In this document: piece by piece, positions 10,001 to 16,531 of the stretch
Layout of the letters: each line of letters begins with the position of its first letter
How positions within the stretch are numbered: position 1 is the first letter of the stretch
DNA from: Nostoc sp. NMS8
GTDB taxonomy: Bacteria > Cyanobacteriota > Cyanobacteriia > Cyanobacteriales > Nostocaceae
Assembly: GCF_017115045.1 (NCBI RefSeq)
Contig: NZ_JABXKK010000031.1
Location: 1-55,352 of the forward strand
DNA length: 55,352 nucleotides
Reading direction: 5' to 3'
Made by a program: the position numbers and the translations under genes
The notes under the pieces: generated by a model
The model's input: the letters and a program-made list of their open reading frames with translations, nothing else
What the model was told of the DNA's origin: nothing
Databases searched by the model: none

Positions 10001-10958
10001 CCGAAGAAGACGTTGCTAATTCAGTCCTTTGCCTAGTGGAAAGGAGATTTGCTGGTGTTGTAATTTGAACAACTTCTTCATCGCCGAACCTCAGTTGGGC
10101 TAAGGAAGTGATTGAATCTTCCAGTGGGGGGAGAGGAACATTCTCAGGTATTGTGGTTTGGGCGTTTTCCCTTTCATACTCCAATACCAGTTCCTCTAAA
10201 TTTTCGGGTAATCTTTCCTCAAAAGAGACATTTTGAGGTGCTGACGTGATTGGTTCAACATCTGGCACATCATATTCCCATAACTGTTCGCCTAAGCTAC
10301 GGATTAGCTCTTGTCCAGGGGAACTTGGGATAATAATTTCTTCATTTGTCGCGATCTCTACAAATTCTGGCTCATCATACTCCCATAACTGCTCGCCTAA
10401 ATCGCGGATCAATTCTTGCCCAGGAGTTATTTCTACAAACTCTGGCTCATCATACTCCCATAACTCCTCACCCAAATCGCTGATTAGTTCTTGCCCAGGA
10501 GTTATTTCTCCTTCATCTTGTAGCTGATTGTCCTGATACTCTATTTCTGTGGGTAAATTTTGCATTAGCCGGATGCCAATGTTGTATGCAACATCTCCAA
10601 TTCTGCCAACACCAAGTTCCCCTAATTGCACCATCTGTGTTGCTAAAAGAGGATTTGGTGTAGGTGAAGCTAGTAAGCTTTCACCAAATATCACCAACCA
10701 ATCTATCCAGCGTTCAGCCGGAACGCGATTTTCAATCCGTTGCAGATACCTCAATGCCCACTGTCGTCCTCGTGCTTGATGCACGCCTTCTAACAATTGG
10801 ATAAACAATTGTTCTAAATCCGCATTGGTTAGTTCTGGTAGTATCCCCACCAGATTGCGTCCCCTCACACCCTTGAGAGAAGTAGTCTCTTTACTTGCAA
10901 TGAGGCGCTTTAAAAACCTTTTAAGCGACTGCGATATCCGCCTGAGCATCTGCCACAC
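7095..10958 (-). CDS. TPR-CHAT protein with degenerate CHAT catalytic histidine
   Basis: A 1287-residue protein. Residues 1 to about 115 form an alpha-helical module shared with the gene at 11531-12229 (LEGVHQARG, LLASPTPN, QLGELGVGRIGDVAY). Residues about 150-245 carry three copies of a PGQELI-x2-LGE-x-LWEYD repeat. About eight to nine TPRs follow (385-690; AWYNRG repeated), then a helical linker and a C-terminal CHAT domain (about 890-1287). CHAT domains are caspase-like proteases that use a His from HFxGHG and a Cys from LSACE. Here the Cys is present (LSACEN, Cys1156), but the His position reads HFTGQV (Gln1114, codon CAA). The domain may therefore be inactive or act as a scaffold. There is no signal peptide or membrane segment. 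The ATG is followed by MWQMLRRISQS, which parallels the start of the neighbour. Confidence 0.85.
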   Translation of the reverse strand: MWQMLRRISQSLKRFLKRLIASKETTSLKGVRGRNLVGILPELTNADLEQLFIQLLEGVHQARGRQWALRYLQRIENRVPAERWIDWLVIFGESLLASPTPNPLLATQMVQLGELGVGRIGDVAYNIGIRLMQNLPTEIEYQDNQLQDEGEITPGQELISDLGEELWEYDEPEFVEITPGQELIRDLGEQLWEYDEPEFVEIATNEEIIIPSSPGQELIRSLGEQLWEYDVPDVEPITSAPQNVSFEERLPENLEELVLEYERENAQTTIPENVPLPPLEDSITSLAQLRFGDEEVVQITTPANLLSTRQRTELATSSSVETWDNTLTNLEPNVANTLDELWVRLDQSTNLVQQLASDLAVQSSNSSGSIERHSDNPITHAQGWFYQGLSQAKTGDLLGAIASYDQAIAMQPEFSEYWFNRGLTLFHLERFEEAIAAYETAIELKPDFYKAWYNRGGTLGELGYFEEAIASFDKAIEIKPDYQEAWSSKGLALLKLGWLPEAIASYDQALNLEPEDQENWYHRGIALAVSEQFAEAIISYDRAIEINPEYHEVWIDRGVVLFNLGRWSEAIASWDKALSVQADFYLAWYNRGIALDNLGRRQEAIASYRQAIAIKPDFHLAWYNQAVALFYLEQFAEAIACYDNALQIKQDYWEAWIGRGTAIGNLVNSDELRNLSSSITATNPALLQGGYEGKLASYEEGLKHLRTDTHPEGWGRLHFAIANTYYDQGKKHPNPRDYWRKAASEYHQALLTLTLEYFPQLHLEVLQSLSKVLMGLGQTTQIQELLQRGTDLLRQLLSEETRSDESKKQLALKFAGFDQLAVDLAVESGDLVEAWEIAEQGKNTCLNWLLSGWNDRIYSPYYDAIQQLFNPTTAIIYWHISPVALQTFILKDQAPSPILLFTPMQDVGGISLGEDAIRLNELPLPEAVQRLIEFETWLEDWHQQYQQYRSTAQDKESKSHHAWRVEMEEKLLQLYEILNISTIAQELEGITQLVLIPHRDLYRLPIHTLFHLSSENGEELPNVESNFTVTYLPSAQIGLSIRNEDIWQWQNKLLLSVEHPESKGYPPLKFAKLESEIVSQMFNNIQRIQGAEATKNLVVNALSENYNILHFTGQVTNNLVEPKKSELALAGEDRLTLDEIYQQNLASYNLITLSACENLITNNYTSSEYVSLAGGFVSQGVPHVVSTLWSVESSASALVMIEFYRRLQPNKSAVTALAEATQWLKELTAGELTKWYEDILNNLHPEEVRIQTYLATQLYRNSKMASDKILYSHPYYWAAFTITGKPN

Positions 10959-11530
10959 TCTTGGATTTTGTTTTTCTAGATTGTAGCCATCGTTGTGTTA
11001 AAAAAATCATCAATTACGTAAAAATCCATTAGATTCGGACAGCGCTTCCGTAGCAGGTTAGCAAAAAATATACAAATCTTCAAGAGCATAGCATTACAAC
11101 GTTACAATTCCCAGATTTAACTCTTGAGTTTTGACCAAAGAGGCAGGGGAGCAGGGGAGAAAGATTCGCTCATTTCCCCATAATCCGGGTTTCAAGCCCC
11201 TAAATTTATTTATGCCCAAAATTTTAAATATTTATTTCGAGACGCGCAGCGCAAGAAATAATGCATTCCTTAGTTCAAGCTCCTACATTTATGTATGGGG
11301 TTCTCCCCCTGCCCCCTGCCCCCAGCTTTTTTTCCTCTTCGTTGACCCTGCCAATTTTAGATTTTAGATTCTTTATGGTTCATGCCTAACTAACGTCCCA
11401 CTATGCGTTTTCAACCTTCGGAGATTACACAAATCCCGAATCCAAAATCTTCCAGCTGCATCTGTTGATCAATGGGGTCAATCCAAAATTTAAAATCCAA
11501 AATCCAAAATCTCTTGACTCTGGGAAGCCA
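10959..11530. other. Intergenic region rich in short repeats
   Basis: About 570 bp between the two related minus-strand genes. It has CAGGGGAGCAGGGGAG and CCCCCTGCCCCCTGCCCCC low-complexity runs (about 11145-11160 and 11306-11325) and AAAATCC heptamer repeats (about 11485-11513). It should contain the promoter of the TPR-CHAT gene. No credible gene or RNA was seen. Confidence 0.5.
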
Positions 11531-12229
11531 TTAATTTTCTGTTGGCTCTGTAGTCGATTCACCACCAGGATACAATTGGCTAATCAATGCCTGGACAAGC
11601 ACTTGTGGGTCATCTGTTTCAACGGCAAGCTGTTGAGCAATCTGCTGGCGTAAGTTTTCATCCTCCTGTAACATCACAAACAACTCTTCTAGGGTGACAG
11701 TTTGGTATTCTCCCTCCGGGGGGTTCTCTGGCGTATCTGCTAACTCTGATACTGGGGTAGTTGGCTCAGAGAGCAAATTTATGCTAGCGGTATCTGGCCC
11801 TGCATATTCCCAAATGGGTTCGCCTGTATTGCGTGTCAACAACTGCATCCCAATACTATAGGCAACATCTCCGATTTCTGGGATGTCCAACTCACCCAGT
11901 TGCACTAACCGCGCAGCCATTTCATTATTGGGTGTAGGTGATGCAAGCAATCTGTCGCCAAAGCGCCCTAACCACTCAACCCAGTCTTCAGTTGGGATAC
12001 GATGTTCAATATTATGCAGCCACTTTCGTGCCCATGCTTCGCCTCGTGCTTGATGAACTCCTTGCAACAGTTCGTTAAAGAGAAATTCCAGATCCGTATC
12101 GCTTAGGGGTGGCGCTGGTTCCTTTTCTACATTCCCCCTAGATTTGGAGGCAGTCTGTTTTCCACCAAACAAGCTCTGAAAAAGCTTTTTGAACCATTGA
12201 AATAGCCGCTTGAGCATCTGCTGCACCAT
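11531..12229 (-). CDS. Short paralogue of the TPR-CHAT N-terminal region
   Basis: A 232-residue protein of unknown function. Its first ~130 residues align with the start of the TPR-CHAT protein next door: a basic amphipathic N-terminus (MLKRLFQWFKKLFQSLF), then GVHQARG, HRIPTEDWVEWLGRFG, LLASPTPN and QLGELDIPEIGDVAYSIGMQLL. One PIWEYAGPD segment echoes the LWEYD repeat. Near the C-terminus LEELFVMLQEDENLRQQIAQQLAV matches the DELWVRLDQSTNLVQQLASDLAV stretch of the larger protein. It lacks TPRs and CHAT. The shared modules suggest that the two proteins meet by like-with-like contacts, but this is inference. The acidic, Pro-rich tail looks disordered. Confidence 0.7.
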   Translation of the reverse strand: MVQQMLKRLFQWFKKLFQSLFGGKQTASKSRGNVEKEPAPPLSDTDLEFLFNELLQGVHQARGEAWARKWLHNIEHRIPTEDWVEWLGRFGDRLLASPTPNNEMAARLVQLGELDIPEIGDVAYSIGMQLLTRNTGEPIWEYAGPDTASINLLSEPTTPVSELADTPENPPEGEYQTVTLEELFVMLQEDENLRQQIAQQLAVETDDPQVLVQALISQLYPGGESTTEPTEN

Positions 12230-12286
12230 CGAATATTGCTTATCCTAAGATTGTAGCGATCGCACTGGACTATAGCGTTAGTTCAG

Positions 12287-12655
12287 TCAATAAAACGTAT
12301 AGAGGGGACTGGGGATTGGGGATTGGGCACTGGACACTGGGCATTGGGCATTGGGGAGGGAAATAATAACTCCTAACTCAGCACTCAACAGTTTTATTCC
12401 ATCCATTATGATTGGAAATTTTTCTTCAGGTATGTTTAACTCCTGAAAAAATTTATCTCTATACCTTTCTTTCTCAGTAAAATTAGTAATGGCTTTAATT
12501 AATGGCTTTTTTACTTTGTAGCTTTCTTCAGCTTTAGCGATCGCACGTGCGGGCATTTCGTTATTTACACGCAATATTGCTAAGTCAATCAAATCTCTAG
12601 ATTGTGTACTTAAATCGCCGTCAAAACAAAAGATTGATTCTTGTAGAGACGGCAA
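12287..12655 (-). pseudogene. Gene remnant bounded by repeats, possibly nucleotidyltransferase C-terminus
   Basis: A 122-codon frame whose centre looks protein-like: SRDLIDLAILRVNNEMPARAI, then KVKKPLIKAITNF and PIIMDGIKLLSAELG. The RDLIDLA segment recalls the C-terminal helices of AbiEii-like nucleotidyltransferases (from memory, weak). The first codons (MPSLQ) lie inside a GAGACGGCAATTTATCGCGTCT palindrome at about 12645-12667. The last ~22 residues (AQCPVSSAQSPIPSP and on) are translations of a tandem repeat. Both ends are therefore repeat-derived, and the gene is probably a truncated fragment rather than an intact protein. Confidence 0.45.
12304..12357. repeat. Short tandem repeat (GGGGATT/GGGCATT heptamers)
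   Basis: Runs of GGGGATT, GGGCACT, GGACACT and GGGCATT in near-perfect heptamer steps. This is the STRR type found across heterocystous cyanobacteria. The remnant gene on the minus strand reads through it at its C-terminus. Confidence 0.7.
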
Positions 12656-12763
12656 TTTATCGCGTCTTTGTGAATGATTTATACTCGCTGTATTCTAAAA
12701 AACAGGCGATCGCCTCATAATATATCAATCTAAATAACTTTAAGCTAAATAAAAATCAGTATC

Positions 12764-13699
12764 ATGAGTATTATCATCTTTGGCAGTATAAATATAGACC
12801 TGGTAGCAACAACACCCCGATTGCCAGTCGCAGGAGAAACGTTGCTAGGAGAAGATTTTTTTAAAGTTTCGGGAGGTAAGGGAGCCAATCAAGCCGTAGC
12901 GTTAGCAAAATTGGGCATTCCTACTCAGATAGTGGGGCGTGTAGGTGCAGATGATTTTGGTACAGAACTTGTTAACAATTTGCAAGCATCTGGTGTACAA
13001 ACTGATAACATTTTTGTGGATAAAACTGTTAGTTCTGGAGTTGCGATCATCACCGTGAGTCATACTGGTGAAAATCAAATCGTCGTTATTCCTGGTGCAA
13101 ATGGGCGTGTCAATCAAGAAGATGTAGAGCGATTATCCCACCTTTTACCAACAGCTACAGCAATACTTTTACAACTAGAAATTCCGATTAATGCCGTAGT
13201 TGCTGCTGCTAAAGCCGCAAAAGGTGCAAACATAAAAGTAATTTTCGACCCAGCACCCGCACAATCTAATTTACCAGATGAACTATATCCGTTAGTAGAC
13301 ATTATCACACCGAATGAAGTTGAAGCAGCGCAGTTGGTGGGTTTTCCTGTGGATGGAGAGGAACAAGCAGCCAAAGCAGCTGCGGTTTTGTTGGAACGGG
13401 GTGTGAAATGTGCGATCGTCAAACTGGGTTCTAAAGGTGTTTTTTGTGCCACTGCTGAAGAAAAGTTTTTTGTACCCGCGTTTTCAATTCATGCAGTTGA
13501 TACAGTAGCCGCAGGCGATGCTTTCAATGGCGGTTTAGCGGCAGCACTTTTTGAAGGACTTTCTTTACATCAGGCAGTTATTTGGGGTGCAGCCGCCGGT
13601 GCTTTAGCGGCGACAAAACCAGGCGCACAAACTTCCTTACCAGATAGGTTTACGTTTGATGCATTTCTTAAGGAAAAGGGAGTAGGGAGTAGAGAGTAG
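12764..13699 (+). CDS. rbsK: Ribokinase (PfkB family)
   Basis: A 311-residue PfkB-family sugar kinase that most resembles ribokinase, which makes ribose 5-phosphate from ribose and ATP. The N-terminal signature is FGSINIDLVATTPRLPVAGET followed by GGKGANQA (37-44). The C-terminal PfkB signature is DTVAAGDAFNGG, with Asp252 as the catalytic base after the anion-hole Ala-Ala-Gly. The length is normal for the family. The last residues (EKGVGSRE) are encoded by a GGGAGTA-type repeat that overruns the end of the gene. It lies next to a nucleoside hydrolase that would release ribose and a cytosine deaminase, which supports a role in nucleoside salvage rather than in ribose uptake. No ribose transporter is present here. 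Confidence 0.88.
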   Translation: MSIIIFGSINIDLVATTPRLPVAGETLLGEDFFKVSGGKGANQAVALAKLGIPTQIVGRVGADDFGTELVNNLQASGVQTDNIFVDKTVSSGVAIITVSHTGENQIVVIPGANGRVNQEDVERLSHLLPTATAILLQLEIPINAVVAAAKAAKGANIKVIFDPAPAQSNLPDELYPLVDIITPNEVEAAQLVGFPVDGEEQAAKAAAVLLERGVKCAIVKLGSKGVFCATAEEKFFVPAFSIHAVDTVAAGDAFNGGLAAALFEGLSLHQAVIWGAAAGALAATKPGAQTSLPDRFTFDAFLKEKGVGSRE

Positions 13700-13723
13700 G
13701 GGAGATGAACTATTGATCCATAC

Positions 13724-13770
13724 ACAATGCCCAATGCCCAATCCCCAGTCCCCAATCCCCAATTCCTAAT
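13724..13770. repeat. Short tandem repeat (CCCAATG/CCCAATC heptamers)
   Basis: ATGCCCA and ATCCCCA/GTCCCCA heptamers fill the gap between the convergent ribokinase and cytosine deaminase genes. This is the reverse-complement type of the repeat at 12304-12357, so the ribokinase gene is flanked by inverted copies of the same repeat family. Confidence 0.7.
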
Positions 13771-13772
13771 CT

Positions 13773-14204
13773 CTATTTCCCAATATCTTCATTCCAAAGT
13801 TCAGGGTTAGTTTCAATAAACTCACTCATAATTTGTTCGCATTCGTCAAGATTAAGATCAATTACTTCTACACCATGAGATACCATAAATTCTTTAGCAC
13901 CAGGAAAAGTTTTAGATTCTCCAACGATGACTTTTTTAATGCCAAATTGTACCACTGCTCCAGCGCACAGGTAACACGGCATTAAAGTTGAATATAGTGT
14001 AGTCCCTCTATAGCTGCCAACTCTTCCAGCATTGCGGAGACAATCGATTTCGGCGTGGGTAACAGGATCAGCATCTTGCACACGTTTATTGTGTCCTCTA
14101 CCGAGAATTTTGCCATCTTTAATGAGAACCGAACCAATAGGAATTCCACCTTCTTGTCTGCCTTGTTTTGCTTCTTGAATAGCAGCTTCCATAAACTCAT
14201 CCAT
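13773..14204 (-). CDS. Cytosine deaminase of the yeast Fcy1 type (CDA fold)
   Basis: A 143-residue zinc deaminase. The metal site is complete: His50-Ala-Glu52 (THAEID) and Cys77-x-x-Cys80 (PCYLC). Beyond the general cytidine-deaminase fold, the sequence follows yeast cytosine deaminase Fcy1 closely, as recalled: EGGIPIGSVLI against EGGVPIGGCLI, LGRGHNKR against LGRGHNMR, TTLYSTLMPC against TTLYTTLSPC, and the C-terminal WNEDIG against WFEDIG. The likely reaction is cytosine to uracil plus ammonia. Guanine or a related base cannot be excluded. The ATG at 14204 was chosen because AAGGAG lies 9-14 bases upstream. The frame extends 10 codons further to 14234, but that would overlap the divergent nucleoside hydrolase gene, whose start is only 18 bp away. 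Confidence 0.82.
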   Translation of the reverse strand: MDEFMEAAIQEAKQGRQEGGIPIGSVLIKDGKILGRGHNKRVQDADPVTHAEIDCLRNAGRVGSYRGTTLYSTLMPCYLCAGAVVQFGIKKVIVGESKTFPGAKEFMVSHGVEVIDLNLDECEQIMSEFIETNPELWNEDIGK

Positions 14205-14222
14205 ATAATTAATTCTCCTTTT

Positions 14223-15146
14223 ATGACAAAACAACTTGTATTAATGGATCATGATGGCGGTGTAGATGATTATCTAGCAACTATGCTGCTGTTGACGATG
14301 GATCATATAGAACTTCTTGGTGTTGTCGTCACTCCAGCAGATTGCTACGTTCAACCGGCTGTTAGCGCCACACGTAAAATTATAGATTTGATGGGATTTT
14401 CTCATATCCCGGTTGCAGAAAGCACAGTGCGCGGTATCAATCCATTTCCTACTCTCTATCGCCGTGATTCGTTTATCGTCGATCATCTCCCGATTCTCAA
14501 TCAAAGGGAAACCATTACTACGCCTCTGGTTGCCGAAACAGGTCAAGATTTCATGATACAGGTGTTACGTGACGCATCAGACCCCGTAACGTTGATGGTA
14601 ACTGGCCCATTGACAACGGTTGCAGTAGCTTTAGACAAAGCACCAGACATTGAAGCCAAGATTCACAAAATTGTGTGGATGGGGGGCGCGTTAAATGTTA
14701 ATGGTAATGTGGAAAAAAGTTTAGAAGCAGGGCAAGATGGTTCCGCCGAATGGAATGTTTATTGGGATGCAGTTTCAGCAGCGCGGGTATGGCAAACCCA
14801 AATTGAAATTATTATGTGTCCTTTGGATTTAACTAACAATGTTTCAGTCACATCGGAGTTAGTATACAAAATGGGGCGACAACGCCACTATCCCATCTCT
14901 GATTTAGCTGGACAATGTTATGCACTAGTTATCCCTCAAGATTATTATTTCTGGGATGTGTTGGCAACAGCTTATCTGGGACACCCAGAATATTATCAAT
15001 TGCGCGAATGGGAAACAGAAATTATTACCACTGGTCTTAGTCAGGGGCGTACTAAGGTAGTTTCTGGTGGTCGAAAAATTTATGCAATGGATCGGGTAGA
15101 TAAAGAGGCTTTTTATGCTTACATCTTGCTGCAATGGGCAAGATAA
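14223..15146 (+). CDS. Nucleoside hydrolase (IUNH-like)
   Basis: A 307-residue protein of the inosine-uridine nucleoside N-ribohydrolase family, which splits nucleosides to base plus ribose using a calcium ion bound by an N-terminal Asp cluster. The cluster is present as Asp9-His-Asp11-Gly-Gly-Val-Asp15-Asp16, a variant of the usual DTDPGIDD. MVTGPLTTVAVAL and WNVYWDAVSAARVW match the substrate-side motifs. The region that normally carries the catalytic His reads FWDVLATAYLGHPE, so specificity may differ from the classical enzymes. The start at 14223 gives the family-like MTKQLVLMDHD; the frame is open upstream to 14055 but only antisense to the deaminase. It would feed ribose to the adjacent kinase and cytosine to the adjacent deaminase. 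Confidence 0.82.
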   Translation: MTKQLVLMDHDGGVDDYLATMLLLTMDHIELLGVVVTPADCYVQPAVSATRKIIDLMGFSHIPVAESTVRGINPFPTLYRRDSFIVDHLPILNQRETITTPLVAETGQDFMIQVLRDASDPVTLMVTGPLTTVAVALDKAPDIEAKIHKIVWMGGALNVNGNVEKSLEAGQDGSAEWNVYWDAVSAARVWQTQIEIIMCPLDLTNNVSVTSELVYKMGRQRHYPISDLAGQCYALVIPQDYYFWDVLATAYLGHPEYYQLREWETEIITTGLSQGRTKVVSGGRKIYAMDRVDKEAFYAYILLQWAR

Positions 15147-15276
15147 AAAACTAAAATAATTAGGTGGCGTGCATACTCAAACTTGCTATCGAAAACTAAG
15201 GAGATAGAAACTTTTGATGATCTTGAGTCTTACATTTTGTACCTCAGTTACTTGCAAACTGGTGTAAGACTGAGAA

Positions 15277-15612
15277 TTACTCATAGCGTGCCTTTTTAGA
15301 TTTAATCACCTCAATGACATCATCGTGTCTTTGCCCCTCGATAATATCCTTGAGATGAATTTGCCCATTAATGTATTGAATATGGATGCGCCAACCTGAG
15401 ACTTTATCGATATCAGCGCGATAAATTGCCTGCTTCACACCTTTTACTTTGTGCAGGCTCGTTTTGGGAAATTTTCTTGTTCTGTGACACTCATTATCTT
15501 CAAGCTCTGCCAAGGCTTCAAGAAAAGCAATCTTTAGCTCATCATCTGGCAAAATCTTCATGGCTTGATAAATAATGCCGTATTCATCACACAGAGTAAG
15601 GGTTTGTGCCAT
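15277..15612 (-). CDS. RelE-like small protein, second gene of a pair
   Basis: A 111-residue protein. The first 45 residues look helical (IYQAMKILPDDELKIAFLEALAELEDN). The second half has the pattern of a RelE/ParE-like beta-sheet: LHKVKGVKQAIYRADIDKVSGWRIHIQYINGQIHLKDIIEGQRHDDVIEVIKS. It starts 8 bp after the stop of the upstream gene at 15621-16019, so the two are surely co-transcribed. Either it is a second RelE-fold protein with a helical extension, or it is an antitoxin-like partner that only resembles one. No known TA family could be named with confidence. Confidence 0.6.
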   Translation of the reverse strand: MAQTLTLCDEYGIIYQAMKILPDDELKIAFLEALAELEDNECHRTRKFPKTSLHKVKGVKQAIYRADIDKVSGWRIHIQYINGQIHLKDIIEGQRHDDVIEVIKSKKARYE

Positions 15613-15620
15613 AAACCAAC

Positions 15621-16019
15621 TTACGAGAACTGGGCAGTTTCTCGATTGTGATGGAGTAATCCTTGATACAAAGACTCTGCCACACCTTTATACGCTTTAT
15701 CAAGATCATCGTGTTTAACTACTCGAAAAAGAGTAAAAATAACTTGCCCAAAAATTGGATCTTCGTCAACTGTCAAAATCACCCTTAGTTTCTGCGAAAC
15801 CCTTAGCGTGTACAGCGAAGATTCATAGCCATTAATATCTAACGGTAGCGCAAGACGATGCAACTTATGATAAATGTCAGCTTTTTTAGTTGGGAAGAGG
15901 CTGGCGCAATCATTGATTTTTTTAACCGCTGCGGCTTTCTCATCTTCACTTAGCCTGCCAAGATCTTTCTCAAAGCTGCTTGTTGACTCAATTAGAACAT
16001 CCACGTTACGAACCGCCAA
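15621..16019 (-). CDS. RelE/HigB-like toxin-family protein, first gene of a pair
   Basis: A 132-residue protein with the RelE/ParE/HigB arrangement: two N-terminal helices (SSFEKDLGRLSEDEKAAAVKKINDCA), then strands with SSLYTLRVSQKLRVILTVDEDPIFGQVIFTLFRVVKHDDLDKAYKG. The segment LRVSQKLRVILTVDED resembles the RelE core strand with its Arg residues, which in the family contact mRNA on the ribosome. No classical DNA-binding antitoxin (AbrB, RHH or HTH) precedes it. The only partner candidate is the following gene, 8 bp away. Function as a toxin is inferred from fold resemblance only. Confidence 0.62.
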   Translation of the reverse strand: MAVRNVDVLIESTSSFEKDLGRLSEDEKAAAVKKINDCASLFPTKKADIYHKLHRLALPLDINGYESSLYTLRVSQKLRVILTVDEDPIFGQVIFTLFRVVKHDDLDKAYKGVAESLYQGLLHHNRETAQFS

Positions 16020-16192
16020 TCTGAATTTAGCTACTTGTCCTCTGTCCCTAGCATAGCAACAAAATCTTATTCCCCTAAATAGCCTCGTGACAAGTTAATA
16101 CAGAACTTGAACAGGTAGCCTGGAAGAATCGCTTCCACCAAAAGATAGAGCAGATGGTAGTTTTGGTGCATTTGTAGATTAAGAGGTTCAAA

Positions 16193-16443
16193 ATGGCTAT
16201 AAATCTAGATTCTGGTTTTGAAATTCTTTATCTTAGTGACCTTAAATATAATGAAATGACTGTTGAAATACAATATAAGGGACAACAGGTTGCACAAATA
16301 AATAAAGATAAAGGTGTTGATAAAATAGAAATAGATATATGCTCAGAATATGTTACTCCCGATTTTTGTCGGAATTTAAATTCCTATTAAGTGACTTTTT
16401 AGAAGCAATAAATATAGCTAGCAGAGTATTAAGAGATACTTAA
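16193..16443 (+). pseudogene. Small conserved-looking protein, frameshifted near its end
   Basis: The open frame from ATG 16193 gives 65 residues (FEILYLSDLKYNEMTVEIQ, KDKGVDKIEIDI) and stops at 16390. One extra T in the T5 run at 16363-16367 would let the frame continue as DFLSEF, then LLSDFLEAINIASRVLRDT, to a stop at 16443, for 83 residues in all. That tail looks like a natural amphipathic helix ending. The function is unknown to me. The lesion is in a homopolymer, so a sequencing error is a real possibility. AGAGG lies about 10 bases upstream of the start. Confidence 0.6.
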
Positions 16444-16531
16444 ATTAATTCTCCGTCAGTAGAATCGTACCGATTCTATCGATTAGCTAGAGTAAAATTA
16501 TAGTGATGATTTCGGACTTCATCGTGACTGA

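Noticed and set aside
14055..14222. Upstream extension of the nucleoside hydrolase by 56 codons
   Set aside because: It is fully antisense to the cytosine deaminase and has no similarity to the family start MTKQLVLMDHD.
16060..16192. Possible tRNA or small RNA upstream of the small frameshifted gene
   Set aside because: No cloverleaf, GTTCRA box or CCA-like end could be built.
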